Assembly: GCA_932521025.1 (NCBI GenBank)
Contig: OW051471.1
Span: 12,400,001 to 12,464,000, forward strand
Reading direction: 5' to 3'
Origin: Oscheius onirici
Lineage: Eukaryota; Nematoda; Chromadorea; Rhabditida; Rhabditidae
DNA: 64,000 bases
Part shown: in pieces, positions 1 to 12,704 of the stretch
Layout of the letters: each line of letters starts with the position of its first letter
Position numbering within the stretch: the first letter of the stretch is position 1
Notes under the pieces: model-generated
What the model saw: only the letters and a program-made list of their open reading frames with translations
Told to the model about the DNA's origin: nothing
Database searches by the model: none
Made by a program: the position numbers and the translations under genes

Positions 1-510
1 TGTACGCCTCGCCAAAATGAGCTTCAAATTTTGGTTAAGCGCACCGAAACTTTTTGTCATTTTTTTTTCTTCCATTGCCACATACGGGTACAACCCTCGC
101 TACTGCAACAAAAAAAAACTGGTAAAAATCTAATCCGAACACATCACATTTTTCCTTCCGCTCCAACCGTTCTGCTAGCCTCTTCCCATAAAAAACCTCT
201 ATTTCATTGGCACCGTTTAGCTCTCTGCAATCCCTTTCTGACCCGTTCCCTCTCCCACAGTCTACTTATCCCCCTCTCTCTCTCTCCTCCGGGCATGTTT
301 CAATCCCTCCTCGGCGACACAGCGTGTGATCCCCCCTTTCGCTTTCCAGCGTGAAACTGTGTCCATGTTTGACTCCTTTTTACCACCTTCCGCCACAGTC
401 TCGCTTGCACTCTGTCATTGTATGTTATTCTCTATCCACAACCAGTTGATTTGCTTTTATCTCTTCCCTAAGAGCGGCACTCATCAGCCAATCCAATTCC
501 AGTTCCAGAT
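1..510. other. 5' flank of the PGAP2-like gene, no gene seen
   Basis: Pyrimidine-rich sequence with many TTTT and CTCTCT runs. I see no spliced coding signal here. It probably holds the promoter and 5' UTR of the gene starting near 511, or the end of a gene outside the window. Confidence 0.4.
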
Positions 511-3146
511 ATGTGCCAATCATTACCAGAACCCTACTTACAACTCAAACTCAGCTGGATTGGCCTGCTACAATTTGCCATCACTGTATATTTAATTACC
601 GTCTCCTTGGCTCACATCAATGATCCAGTCAAATATTCGATAGTCAATACACACAAAAGAACGCTGTGGGCGATGGAAAATTACAGTGTGGGCCTCTTTT
701 CTAAGCTTTACAGCTTCTTTTTCAGGTAACTTCGACGGGTATAAAATACTTCAATTACACGGATCCCGAGACACATGAAGTGTTCAATGGAACGCTTTCT
801 GGGACCTGGTTTGATGAGAGATTGAAGGGAAAGTATGTCTTCTTCTTTGGAAATGGATTTGATAACTACTGCTGGGTGAGTCTTAACATTTTTTGGAGTT
901 GCAGTAGTTTTTTTTTGCTCGTAGTGGAGATGAACTTGGCCTAATAAGCCAGAATGAGCAAGTTCAAATTTTGACCAAATCGAAAATTTGCAGCTCATTT
1001 TGTTACAAATTTGAGAACCAGATCACTTAGCGGAAGCTTACATTTTGGATCACGGCTAAGCAGATAAAGCCTGGCGGTATCAATGAGGCAGAGAGAGACT
1101 GAAACTGGGCTCCTGGCGGTTTTAGAAGAAAAAGTGGTCGTGATGTCATACGATAAGGGTTTCTTTAAAAAGTTAAGGATAACTTGACGAACTTTCGTAA
1201 AAGACTTGTTTGGGGGGGGGGAGGTGAGGTTGTAACAAATAGACTGGATCTCTTTAAAAAATGACTCTTTCTGTTCCGTTTACTTATTGGTAGGGCAACA
1301 AAATCCAGAGATTCACGGTATGGGAATTTCTTTGCAGCAATTCCCAGTGAATAATACAAATTACCAATCTCAATAGTCCAGCTAGGTATCCAATTGTAAA
1401 TGTACACCTTTTATGATCTTTTGTTAAGTTTCCGGGGAGTTTTAGACCTTTTAGACGTTTTAGACGATCCTTCTGTTCTCTCACAATTTCTGTACTTTAC
1501 AGCCTCGCAAAACTCCAGACACCGATTGGTTCCCGTCGCTCTTCAGATCCAGTCAACTAAAACCATGGGTTCAAGTGATTCAGCCACTTTCGGGCAGAGA
1601 TTTCAAAAGCCTCTTTTCAGGTTCCTCTTCGCGTCGCCGTCTTGTTAGGAATGACCTTCCGCGTCTTCCAGGCAATAGTCCTTGCCTTTATGAGACTGCA
1701 ACAGGGCGACAAGCGGGCCAGCAGAGTACAAAGGGGGCTGATGCAAATCTTTGTCGGGAATGAGCTCGCGCATAATGTCTGTCTGTTCGGAGTGGCCAAT
1801 TATCTGGCAACGCCGGACTATAAATGTGAGTTTTGGCTGATGTTCTTCTTGTGGAAAAGATGGAGGTAGAAAATATCTTCGCTTCTTTAACAAAGTTTAG
1901 TTTTTTTAACTCACACAGAGTCAGGACTCCTGATCCAGTTCCACCGTATGAATCTCTGAAAACAGAGGCACACATGAAAAAAGACAAGAGAGGTCTCAGT
2001 TACGAAAAGTTAGACAAAAGTTTTAATAGTACTTGAACAGGCACCTCGACTCGATTTTACGCAAAATTGCGTATTGCTTCACGGGAAATTGCGTATTTTT
2101 GCGTTTCTTTCGTTTTTGCGCTGAGCGTGGGGTGCGATTCCAATCTGATCGTACCTTGGAAGGTTTTTTGAGTCTATGGATGTTAAATAGAAAACCTGAA
2201 CATACATGTACAGTTTTTTTTACTATTTTTTGTACTCACACAGAGTCAGGACTCCTGATGGCTTCTCACTAATTACTTCTCTACTCTCTCACGAGCAGAT
2301 TAGAATCGCACGCCACGCGCCACGCCACGCGAATCGTCCCAATTTTTCATCCTTTGGAGTCTCTCCCTTGAAACACTATTTGGAAGGCCTTCATGCCCCA
2401 TTTCATGTCAAGGGTAAACCATAAAAAAGTGGGATATTTTTCCGGAACACGTTTTTACGAATATATGTAGATTTTCAGCTTAATCAGCTTTAAGTTTATT
2501 TCGTATTGCAATAAAGTAAACATTATTTCCTCCACAATATTTAACTATTTTAAATCGTCTTTTCCAGACTTCTACCTTTTCGAGAACGCCCTCATCTTGG
2601 TCTATGCCACGTTCGCCGTCAAAATGTCCTTTTCGCTCTGGCATTTGGTGAGTCTCAAAGCGAAAGTTTCCATCTAGATCAAATATTCTAATCCGACCCA
2701 GACGGACAGTGTGTGCGGGGGAAGATATTAAACCCGCGCGCAGTGACCATTGTCATTGGGCAATTTGAATAAAAAGCGGGAAGTGCAACTTTTCAGGGCT
2801 TCCATGTCATGACCGCAGCCCGTCTACTTCTCCTGGTCATAATTTCTCCGACATTTTTGCCGAATTACGAAAATTTACGAACGTACCTGCAATACAATCA
2901 CTGCGATCATTACAGTAAGATTTTTGGTTGGAACTTATAAATCGAAATTTAGCATTACCGAGCATAGCTTTGTACGAGTATGCAGCCTTGTTTTGTCTTC
3001 TATCGGCAGAACTACTAGATATTATCCAGACCAGAGAATTTGAATGTTATCTGGGACCGACGGCGGATGGTTTCGAAGACGAGAAGAGGATGCAGCTGGA
3101 GAAAGAAGCGGAAATCAGGAGAAGAAGCATGACAATTGACGAGTAA
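511..3146 (+). CDS. Frag1/DRAM/Sfk1 (PGAP2-like) membrane protein
   Basis: Probable multi-pass membrane protein of the Frag1/DRAM/Sfk1 group, whose best-known member PGAP2 acts in GPI-anchor lipid remodelling in the Golgi. Exons: 511-627, 726-875, 1503-1574, 1621-1825, 2568-2647, 2797-2914, 2953-3146, in phase throughout, about 311 aa. The N-terminal hydrophobic segment (LSWIGLLQFAITVYL) is followed by a lumenal loop with NYT and NGT sequons. Five further hydrophobic stretches follow, including RVAVLLGMTFRVFQAIVLAF, ENALILVYATFAVKM and YEYAALFCLLSAELLDII. The tail is charged (EKEAEIRRRS). Topology and length fit the family; I recognised no invariant motif, so the family call is an inference. 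The first exon end (donor gtcaaat) is the weakest point. The gene converges on the MKS1-like gene with 57 bp between stops. Confidence 0.6.
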
Positions 3147-3203
3147 CTTTTTGATGTTTTTACATATATTTTTATTTTGGAATGAAGCTTTAATGTTCTT
3201 CCA

Positions 3204-6200
3204 TTAGATCTTTCTGGCTTTGAGCAACATCTGACGGGCTTCTTCAAACTCCAGAAGAACTTTCATGATTCGCCAGTAGATGTCGGATTTGAGCCTGCAA
3301 CGTACGTATTTTGGAAAAGTAAGGACAAATGAAGTAGAGAGGAAAAAAACAAGTAATGTTTCCTGGATGGCTGAAGGGAAATTTAGTGCACAAAGTTTGG
3401 TAAAGGTCATGAAATTTGAGGGAATTGCGAATTGACAAAAAAGTTCATAAAATTAAAATTTTGTTCAACTCGTGATTTAATCGTTTGAAGCAAGCTCTAC
3501 TGATAACAATAATCTATTCGGTAGCCAAAGTTGCAAAGAGCAAGATTTCTGAAAATCTTTCTCGCTCCATTTTTTTTCGCTGCCAAGTTCGGGAGAAGAA
3601 CTACCCTTAAACCTCTATTAAAAGCGGGTCAAGACGACATTTTTTAGCTTTTTGGTGTTCTAGAAAGTTCTAGAGGACGTCAGGGGCAACAACTTTGAAG
3701 AACATCACAAAGTCAGAAAATGCCGTCTTGACCCCAAAAATCGTGTATACGTAATTGTAAAGAAACAAAATTAGTTGACCAGAGAAGTTTTGTCTTGTTG
3801 CCTTCCCAGTCAAAAGGAAGGTTGTTCCAAAATTTCTTTCAACCTCTACATGAGCAGGGTTCGAAGCTTTGAATACCTCAAAGTTGGGTAATTAAACCAA
3901 AGATTCTGTCAGCACTGGAGTGGTATGAAACGCTGGACAATTAGACTGTATGGCAAAGGCCGGAAGACTTTGAAGTAGAGATGCAGAAGCGAGTAAGACT
4001 TCCTCGCTTACAACGGAAGTGTTTTTACTAACAGTACTCCACCAAACGAAAATCGGCCGATGCCACGGAAATCAGCAAAAAAATTCATCATCATATGCTC
4101 GTCATACTTTTAATTCTAAAATATAGCGCCTAGACTTTCATCCTTTTAGAGCCACTGTTTTTTAAGAAATTGACACTCTAGCATTGTCTATAATTTCCGA
4201 GGAAGAAAGCGATAAGACTAACCCAATCTGTCCCAGTTTCGTTCCATACTTTACATGTTGAAGAGTATCTTTGGCCATAAAGTGTCTACTATGGATAACT
4301 GTTGTGATTTCAACGTCCACGAATCCACTGCTTTCAGTTTGCATTCCGAACATTTTTCTGCCATCCTGAATCTCAGTGAGAAGGAGATCAAAAGGAGAAA
4401 ACCTTGAGAAACTTTTCCGAGTCAAGTTCCACACAGCTGCCTAGAAAGAAGTCTTTTAGTTGAGAAGTCGAATCAGTTTTTATCGGTCTCCAAAAATGGA
4501 CTCTTTCGACTGTTCTGTAACTATTCTTTTATGACAGAACTAGCAAAAGCCGACCTTCCAGAAGCTAGTGGGAGATTCAGACATCCGTATCCGGCAATCC
4601 ACTGCCTTCCCCAAGAGTCTTCAGAATCTGCTTCGAGTAAAAGAGTGGGATTTGTGATCCCGAAAGTGATGTCTGATAAGGAAATGTCGAGGTTGGTGTG
4701 GAAGGTCAGGGAGAAGTTCCACTTTGAGTCAGACTGAAAAGGAAAAGGATCAAAGGGGGAAAAAAAGTTTTCGATGAAAAGTAAAAATTTAGGAAGTAAA
4801 AAACGAATTTTTTAGAGAGCCAACTTTTGGAGGAACCCTTTAAGTTTCGGGTGAAAACTGTACCTTGTTAGGATAGAAGAATCCCGTAGACCCTGTCTCC
4901 TTGGAGTGTTTCATGTACTGCGAGAAGCTTCTCCATTGTAAAGCCACAGCGTCGAAGGCGAAATCTTTACCCGTTTCTGGAAAAAATCTTGTAGTAAATT
5001 GTTTTCCTGACATCAACTTCCTCATTCTAAAGGAAAAAACTCACTGATAGTGATGTTGTAGCAGATCTGAATCGAGTTTTCTTCACTCAACTCGAACATT
5101 CCGGCATCTGGAAGATTGAGCATTTCCATTCTCGAGAAATCTTCGGTTAGAGACGCAAAACCGTCATCGTAAATTTGAATCCGTGCCAAGTAGTCGCCAA
5201 GTTTTCCTTCTAGACGATAACCATTTGCGGTAAGAGGCGGCTCGAAAACTAGGGTTCTTCCACTGCCATATGAAGTAATCCGACAGAAGTGAGCGTCATG
5301 GAAATGGGTCTCGTCACTGAAATGTCCAAGCTACAAGTTCTAGAATTTTTATAGTACTCTTTAGAACTTGACGTCTTGTTATTCAAAATTTCTTTCAACC
5401 TCTCCATGAACAGGGTCGGCAGCTTTGTAATACCCCAAACTTGGATCAGGGGAACGAAAAGTTTTTGTTCCCATTCTCCAACTGTAGTAAACTAGGAACA
5501 GGTCGGTAAAGTCACATTTAGCTTCGTTTCTAACAAGGGAATGTTTTCGGGTGTGGGATATCAAGATGAGCTCGATGCCATTCGATAGAGGATCAAAAAT
5601 AATGGTACTAGCTAGATTTTCAGCTGCCGAATGAATTTTGTGTGCCCTCTGCAGCGTTTTTAATTTCGCGGTTACGGGCAAATTTGCGCATTTTTATGTG
5701 CCAAGCTCTTAGTTATTCAGCGCGTTCTCCAATGCAACGAACCAAGTGGTGCAAAGGGTGTGCTGTCGCTCATAAAACTTTTCCTTTTTGGTTCGAATCT
5801 TTTCTTCGGGGAATCATTTTTCTTACTTATTTTATGCCTATTTTGATCGCACAATCACTGTTTACAGTTTTTGAATCAATACGATGACGCTTGCACCATT
5901 GCAGTTTCCGAACTAGAGCTCCTCACTTGACTCTCGATATTCTCATCGAAGAAGTCACTTTCTTGCTTTGCGATGTTCTGCAAACTTGTAGAGAAGATCA
6001 AAAGCTACAACATTACAGAACATTGTTAGCAGCACACAACAGCACACCCTTTGCACCACTTGGTTCGTTGCACGCGCTGAATAACTAAGAGCTTGGCACA
6101 TAAAAATGCGCAAATTTGCCCGTAACCGCGAAATTAAAAACGCTGCAGAGGGCACACAAAATTCATTCGGCAGCTGAAAATCTAGCTAGTACAATTATTT

Positions 6201-7075
6201 TCGATCCTCTATCGAATGGCATCGAGCTCATCTTGATATCCCACACCCGACTGAAAACATTCCCTTGTAAGCTGTGAAAAAAAGTCAAACAATTAGCGTT
6301 TTACAAAAAGCTTGTTTTCCGCAAAAAATATATAAACTGTACGAAGTCTATAAGTCGACATTTTGTGCTTCTCTATCTCTACCAACAAAGTGTACTGGAC
6401 CCTGCCATACCATAGCATGTTCCATCACCCATGATCTCTTGGGAGAGAGTTTATTCTTCGGTTTAATTACCCAAGTTTGAGGTATTCAAATGCTTCCGAC
6501 CCTGCTCAAGTAGAGGTTGAAACAATTTTGGAACAGCTTTTCCCTTTTCCGAGAAGGCAAATAAACATGTTCTCAATGACTTCCGTTGCCATTTTTTTAC
6601 TTCCTTTGACTGTATATTCTAGTTTCTCACAACCTTATTTTCAGTTTTTTTCAAACATTTTCAAATCTTTTTGCCAAATTGACGCACCTGTCTGCCAGAT
6701 CTCCCAAATAGGCATAACAATCCATTGACGTCTTCTTGGTAGCCACACCCTCTTTCCTGAACATCTTTCTGCTTTCCATCAAAAATTACCCACGGCTCGC
6801 TTAAATCCTCCACAGAAAGAGTAAATAGTCTCGGTTCTGGACGTTCATAGCTCGATGGAACCTTTCTTTTCACGACCTCTTTCCATTCACAACTAATTTC
6901 ATCACAAAGAACATTGGTATAATCCAGTAAATTCACTGAGCCAGGGGCAGGACCAACTCTGTTAAGTGTAATTCTGTAAACCGTAGCTTTTGAAGAAGAT
7001 AATTTAAACTGACTTCATTTTCATGTCATCAATCCGTCCAGCATAGTGGAAAATACTGCCGAAATCGGAGCTCAT
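3204..7075 (-). CDS. mks-1: MKS1-like B9-domain ciliary transition-zone protein
   Basis: Likely orthologue of MKS1, one of the three B9-domain proteins of the ciliary transition zone, where the MKS module gates entry of membrane proteins into the cilium. Exons (5' to 3' on minus): 7075-7014, 6973-6688, 5330-5045, 4976-4864, 4733-4555, 4436-4403, 4365-4223, 3294-3204, about 397 aa in phase. The B9 core is seen as FGITNPTLLLEADSEDSWG followed by WIAGYGCLNLPLASG. Then comes FGMQTESSGFVDVEI, matching the MKS1 stretch that leads into the helical C terminus (IMKVLLEFEEARQMLLKARK). Start ATG 7075 was chosen because frames upstream are closed. The 37-nt intron 4402-4366 is unusually short, and that junction could be modelled differently. 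Two large introns are swollen by foldback repeats (5331-6687 and 3295-4222). Confidence 0.78.
3612..3757. mobile_element. Truncated MITE, family of 16634-16856
   Basis: About 145 bp in the last intron of the mks-1-like gene. It shares ACCTCTATTA, GTCAAGACGA, TAGAGGACGTCAGG and ATCACAAAGTCAGAAAATG with the full element at 16634-16856, but lacks a clear right terminal repeat. Confidence 0.6.
3825..4020. repeat. Partial copy of the 5.4-6.5 kb foldback element
   Basis: Begins with TTCCAAAATTTCTTTCAACC and contains GGTAATTAAACC and a TGGTATG block also present in the right arm of the 5378-6530 foldback. It is a solitary, diverged end of the same repeat in a neighbouring intron of the same gene. 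Confidence 0.55.
5378..6530. mobile_element. 1.15-kb foldback element in an mks-1-like intron
   Basis: The left arm (about 5378-5760) and right arm (about 6035-6530) are inverted copies. For example GTGTGCCCTCTGCAGCG near 5640 reappears inverted near 6150, and GATGCCATTCGATAGAGGATC near 5575 reappears inverted near 6210. No transposase frame is seen. It fills most of the 5331-6687 intron. Confidence 0.75.
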
Positions 7076-7811
7076 GGCTATTAAGGTACTGGCAGGGCAG
7101 TGGCGACGATTAGGATGACCAGCTGGCTGGTTGTCATGGCTACGCGCGTAGGTTGGAGAAAGTAGAAACTGCCTTTAGTTCTTTTTATTGTTAGGTCATC
7201 AAAAATAGTTTAAAAGAAGTTAAAAACTGCATAGGAAAATTTGATTTGTGTGAAAATGAAAGCAAGAATCTGTGAAGTCTACAGGGTAGCCGATACATAT
7301 GTGCGCGAGCAAAAAGGCGTTTTTTTGAAAACACACTTGTTAAAGTTTTTATGGTGCAACAAGATGTAAATATTACACATTTACGTGTCTACATGATACA
7401 TTGAAGTCTACATCGAAGTGTCGACAGTAAAATATTCAGCGCTGTCAAAGACCGCGCCAAAAACGCGCACATGTTTATCGGCCTGTATACACGAGGGTCA
7501 GGAAAATGGGAGGGGCTCAAAATAGGAAAGAAAAAACGTCCGAAAAATGCAAATATGGAACTATGGCAATAATTTGATAATCTTTGCTACTCAGTTTTTT
7601 AACCAGCCGGCTTCGCCACCTGTCGGCGGCTTTTTTACTTGTGTTTTCATCTTTACTTCTGATTCTTTCCCTACTCAACTGATCTCTTCTGATCCCTTCC
7701 CCAGTCAACGGATCTTTCCGGCGATCCGATCCCTCTCTGATCTTATACAAATCAACCGGTCCCTTTAAATCTCCTAGCGGTTACCCTGACTCTATTTCCT
7801 ACTCAAAAATA

Positions 7812-7946
7812 TTTGGCGAAGAGAGAAGTCGAACCCGGGTCGTCTGGGTGAAGACGGCGACTCTTAACAATACACCAAAATTTGAGGTCCCGGAGAAACA
7901 AACAAACATCCAAACAGAGTCCACCACAGACACCATTGCACTTTAG
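7812..7946 (-). repeat. tRNA-Glu-derived repeat, minus copy
   Basis: The reverse complement reads GTCGCCGTCTTCACCC followed by CCCGGGTTCGACT, matching the anticodon-arm and T-arm (B box) region of a tRNA-Glu. Flanks match the inverted copy at 8351-8478. The cloverleaf is degenerate, so it is a tRNA-derived fragment and not a tRNA gene. Confidence 0.6.
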
Positions 7947-8350
7947 ATAGTTTAGATCAACTTGTTGGCATATTTGGAGGTTGAATAGAACAATCCCGCG
8001 GTCCCTTAAATTGTCGTGCAATGCCGAGCTTTCTCTTATCACCTGGCGTTTTATGAAACCCATATCAAAAAGACATAAAGGAAAGAAGTTTATCAGGCAA
8101 ACAATGGAAAAAGATAGGGCTTTCTGCGTAATCTACGCCAGAACAAACTAACAGCGTTTGAGACCAGACCAGAAAAATCAGGATTACTGTCAGTAATCTA
8201 GCAACTGGACTCAGGAACGCTTTAACAATATTATTCAACGTAAGGATAGTCTTTAGTTTTAATCTTTAACCAGTCGTCTACGGCAGCTTCCGTCGCAATG
8301 ACGCCTGCGGCGCTCAGAAGTACGGAACAAATTCCAAGTTCCAAAAAATC

Positions 8351-8478
8351 TCTCTACTACTAAAGCGCAATGGTGTCTGTCGTGGACTCTGTTTGTTTGC
8401 TTCTCAAATTTTGGTGTATTGTTAAGAGTCGCCGTCTTCACCCAAACGACCCGGGTTCGACTCCTCTCCTCGCCAAAC
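8351..8478 (+). repeat. tRNA-Glu-derived repeat with Helitron-like head
   Basis: Starts TCTCTACTACTAAAGCG, continues TGGTGTCTGTCGTGGACTC, and ends in a tRNA-Glu-like part with the B box GGGTTCGACTCC. The head is also found at 33250-33300 and, inverted and shortened, at 9181-9217. A TCT...TACTA start is typical of Helitron 5' ends, so this may be a Helitron end carrying a tRNA fragment (inference). Confidence 0.5.
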
Positions 8479-9180
8479 ATTTTTGTCGGCTGGTCCAAGG
8501 TCTAGATTCCCATTCAAATCGACTAATCCTTTGACGAAACCTAACTTCTCATGACTACCTCTTTCTCACTCCAAGCTCAAAACTCACTCTAATCTTGGCC
8601 ATTCTGACTTGTCGCGAGCATTTGAGGTCCGGTCCCATAAAGGAGGACGGTCCCTTAAACAAAACAGACCCTTAAACACAAGCTTTGTGGAACAAGTCTT
8701 ATCACAGGGCGTTTTATTGCCGGTGAGAAAAGCAAACCGTTGTAGCTCTATATTGACTGCCTTTTAGTGCTTTTAAGTTCTCTACAGCGTTTCGCTTTTT
8801 TTATGTGTCCATAAAGGTCTTTTTGGAGAACAGATTTGCCCATTTTCAACAATAGCGAAACAAGTTGCACAAAAGTAGGTGTTTAAAAATTTAGCACTGA
8901 GGATAACATAAAAGTAAACATTTCGTTTAACTTTCTCCCGAGCTTCATAGTGGTCCAAGCTTTGTTGGCGTTATCAGTGTGCTGGGAACAACTTCCACCG
9001 AAAAGACCCTTTTATCTTTCTGATACTTTATTTTTCTTTGTCTTACTGGACTGTTTAAACATAATTTCAGATGAAATTATTTTTTTTTGAAATGGCTGAC
9101 GAGCCGGGCCCGGGTCTGGAAATGGTCGGGCCTTGCCGGGATTTTGAAAAAGTTTAGAAAAAAGGGGTGTTTTTTGACCC

Positions 9181-9217
9181 AAACAAACAGTCCACGACAG
9201 ACACTAGTAGAGAGATT
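9181..9217 (-). repeat. Helitron-like 5' end fragment
   Basis: The reverse complement reads TCTCTACTAGTGTCTGTCG then TGGACTGTTTG, a shortened copy of the repeat head at 8351 and 33250. Confidence 0.45.
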
Positions 9218-9306
9218 AGCCACGGAAACAGTAGATCTTTCGACACAATTCTTATCACTCCATCATAAAAATCGTTGGATCCCTCTTATCAGTCCTCATT
9301 TGTAGC

Positions 9307-11927
9307 ATGCTTCTTCGAAAACTAGTGCCAGCTCTATTTTTCATCATCGCTGCCGGTTTTTTTGTACTCCAAGTTGTAGTAATAAAATCATTTTCAGATG
9401 CCGATTCCAGCTCTGACAGTACATTGAATTGCCCAAGTAATTATCACTACGACCCATCCTACGGCTGTGTAACGGTAAAATCAAAAAATATGCAAAATTC
9501 CCGAAAGTTTTTAGGACCAACTCAGCAGCGACCGCAACTATGGATATGCCGATTGTGCACAGTCATACGCCTACTTCTTCAAGATTCGAAACGCGTTTGT
9601 GCGTAGTCAAACCTAATTTTTCTCTCTGTTTTATCACCTTTTTTATGAATCAACTTATAGGACAACACGGCTTTTTCAAGACTTTGTCATTCTAGATGCT
9701 GGCTAGGAATTACTTGCAATTCAACCGACGTCTCCAGCTGCCAGTACGACAATGGAGATCCTGTAACTTACAGCAACTTTTTTCTCGGTATATTTCGTAA
9801 CAGGGGGGAATAATATACTCATGTGCAAAAGTTTGGATACCCCCTGTTTTTTTGCAGTACAAGGGGAAGGAAGAATTTTGGAGATTCGGAACTATTCCCA
9901 ATCGATTTTTCGTCTCTCAAAACCCTTTGCAAAACATATTCAGCATCATTCGACCGTTTTAAGGATCAGGAGGATCAAATATCTAAAACTCAGCATGTGC
10001 AAAAGTTTGGATACCCCATTCAAAATGCATCAAGACCCTTCTAAACACCGTAGACCTGATCGCTAAAGCTCCTTGAACATTTCTGAAAAAGAGGAGAAGG
10101 GAATAAGAATTCCCCAAAAAAAAGGAAAACAGAAGGAGGGACTAACAGTAAATTTTAGGACAGCCGAGCAATGACGGTTCTTGTGTCTTCTTCGATGCGT
10201 CAAGCGGCTTGTGGTACTCGACCCCATGTTTCGGGAACGAAATGAATTACATCTGTCAAATAGACCAAACTAATACTCGTAAGTCCATCAGAATTTTCAT
10301 CACAAAACTTGTCAAGCAAAATATTGCGACAGCTCGCTCTATTACTATTTTTATCGTGACAAATGCTATTTCAATAATGTGATCAAATCGGTGACCGATG
10401 CTGATAACTACTGTCAAGGGAAAGGCGGCGAACTGGTCTCGATCCATTCCAAACAAGTAATTTTTTTCTATTTTTGATTAATTGTTGCTAACTTATAGCA
10501 AAACACTTTATTCTATCAGTACTTGGTCAATTATAGTCAGACGTACCGTTACGCGTATCTTGGTCTACAAAATTCTGGTCAGAGCTACAGCTGGAACGAT
10601 CACAGCCAATATGATTACAACAATTTTGGTAAATAATCGCTTTGTCTCTCTCACTCACTATCTCTATCGTTCTATGCTTCAAATAATCTTCAGGTATGCA
10701 GAATCCCAACCTCGGCCCGTGTGTTCTTATGTCGCTAACCAATTCTCTGAGTAGCTATAACGTATCCGCTGGACAATGGATCAGCAATGCGTGCTCCATA
10801 ACCAATGACGACATTTCTTCCGTCTGCGTTAAAGGTGAGGTCAATGTCAAGTATAGTCAAATTTCGCTAAATACACGGTAGACCGTATGTGAAGCGTGAG
10901 TTGTTGTTCAAATGATATAAAACTAAAATGCTTTTCTAAAACTAAAAACTAAAACTTCTCATCTCCTAGGCACTGCTAAAATGTGAATATAAAATTGTAA
11001 ATAATCAAGTCCCCTTCCGGTCTGGTTCTCTGAAGCCGCATGTAACAAGATGTCCTGTTGAGATGGCATGAGAAAAGGAAGGTTTGAAAACGGAAAAGAA
11101 CCGATTTTGTCTGCAATGGGGATGACATTGGATGGAAAGTTTTGAACAGGGTCTTTTTTGGGTTTGTTGCAGTCGGGACAGGAAGGGTCCGACTGATTGA
11201 AAAAGAGATAACAAAAAAGCCGGTGAAATGGTGGAGGGACAAAACGGACCCGGTGAACTAGGTTCGAGATAAAAAAGGACCGGGGAGGGATTAAACCAAA
11301 TGTTTGAAAAATTATAATAACAGATAGAATGGTCAAGACAAATATATCAAGTCTTACAGATTCTGTGGCCCCGATCACTCCCATAACGCCTATCCTTTGC
11401 GATTCCAAACCTCCGCTATACACCAATGCCTCTGGAACGGTAGGATGAGAGTTTTCTACACCTGCAAATCTTTTAGATCTACTCTCCCGGCTACCCTAGT
11501 TATAGCTTGAATCAGCTCAGTTGTGAGTACGATATATTGATGCCGTACGGGACAAATGTCACGGTGACAGTTGACTATACATCATTATACTATGATGGAC
11601 AGATGGTTTTCTATGATACCTTGCTACCTGGCACAAGTCCATTCCAGAAGTAAGTTACAACTTCTACCAAAATGTTAAATTTTTCAGAATGTACGATAAC
11701 ACCGCGGGAACGGTGAGTTTCGCGTAATTCAGTTCATGATTTTGGACTAAACTTGTTTCCAGTTGCATATACAAACGCTAGAGTGTTTACTTATGTAACA
11801 ATAGAGACACTGGTTTATATGCCAACAGAAACTTTTTCAGAAAGTCTACAGCTCTTCGAATATGATGAGAGTTGTCTTCACTGCTGGAACTAATAGCTAC
11901 TTTGTTCTGAAATACGGTCAACAGTGA
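9307..11927 (+). CDS. C-type lectin-like protein: two CTLDs plus CUB
   Basis: Extracellular lectin-like protein of the nematode clec family (CTLD-CTLD-CUB layout). Eleven exons join in phase: 9307-9474, 9515-9598, 9661-9787, 10159-10278, 10317-10456, 10499-10628, 10694-10834, 11360-11439, 11477-11649, 11688-11712, 11841-11927; 424 aa. An N-terminal hydrophobic segment (LVPALFFIIAAGFFVLQVVV) is a signal anchor or signal peptide. CTLD1 holds WLGITC, TYSNFFLGQPS, SGLWYSTPCF and YICQI. CTLD2 starts YYYFYRDKCYF and has YLGLQNSGQSYSWND and QWISNACS. A proline/threonine linker leads to the CUB domain (IYSPGYPSYSLNQLSCEYDI ... MRVVFTAGTNSYFV). I see no EPN or QPD sugar-binding motif, so calcium-dependent sugar binding is doubtful. 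Acceptor TGTCAAG before 10317 is atypical, but it is the only one restoring the CTLD2 frame. Confidence 0.85.
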
Positions 11928-11982
11928 ATAACTTTTCTGGATATAGGATTCTTTATTTATTTTGCACACTAGAGCGTAGTAT

Positions 11983-12590
11983 TTAGCTGACGAACTTGGC
12001 AGGGAAGCGTCCCTCTGCGACGAGCTCGTCCCACTTCTCATCCCAGAATCCAGGGCAGAAGTCATTGTAGACGGAATTTACATGGTTTATAGTCCTGTCC
12101 CATGAGTTCGTTGCAGCAGTGGTAATCGACATAGTAGGCGAAGCACTGACGATGCTTACGGACCTGGTGGAAGCGAGCGTCATAAAGAGCAGCCCAGAGG
12201 AGCTTCTTATTGGCCTTCTCGTAGATTTCTCTCTCGTATCAGTCGGGAAAATCGGGATAGAATGGAATATTCATTTTGCCATAGGCAAAACATTGCTACA
12301 ATGTACAAAGGTGGAATAGCAGAGGGTACCTATTCAACTTTAGGAACCAACATAGTTTAAAAACACTCGGGGTATGTCTATAACCGGGACGTATAATAGA
12401 CAAACTGCTGAAATATGAGCAAAGTCTAACTGAAAGGTTCAATTAACCAATAATTTTTTTACATCTCATAATCACCACTCTGGGCCGCGGTAAACTATCC
12501 CCCTAGCACCATAGATGCACAATGAAAATCAATGACGGGAGCATCCGAGAACTGTTCTTGATACTTCTGCAGACGTTCCCGAGTGGTAAG
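11983..12590 (-). pseudogene. Broken gene of unknown family
   Basis: The minus strand shows protein-like fragments with biased codons. Near 12590-12515 is an exon-like piece with RLQKYQEQFSDAPVIDFHC. Near 12290-12070 comes QCFAYGKMNIPFYPDFPD, then an in-frame TGA, then YEREIYEKANKKLLWAALYD, QVRKHRQCFAYYVDYHCC and NELMGQDYKP. After a frame change comes NDFCPGFWDEKWDELVAEGR, ending FPAKFVS and a stop at 11983. One nonsense codon and one frameshift make a pseudogene likely. The Cys-rich YHCC and FCPGFWD motifs suggest a secreted protein; I do not recognise the family. Its end lies 55 bp from the lectin gene's stop. Confidence 0.5.
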
Positions 12591-12704
12591 AAGAACCTAA
12601 ACGTCGGCCGACATCGCTTAGTTTGAGATTTTAAAAAGGATTGCCCCAACTGTACATTTATCTGTCGTTCTGAGCACAACCTCGTTCGTGACCAGGCTTG
12701 CGGT

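Larger units (their letters stand above)
7076..9306. other. Intergenic region with SINE/Helitron-like fragments
   Basis: Lies between the divergent mks-1-like and lectin genes. It contains two inverted copies of a tRNA-Glu-like sequence (7812-7946 minus, 8351-8478 plus) and Helitron-like ends (8348, 9217). No coding exon is recognisable. The mks-1-like promoter must lie just above 7075; I could not identify a ciliary X-box with confidence. Confidence 0.5.

Noticed and set aside
10959-11426. Minus-strand 155-codon open frame in the lectin gene
   Set aside because: Lies over an intron and exon of the lectin gene, has no family features, and its composition looks random.
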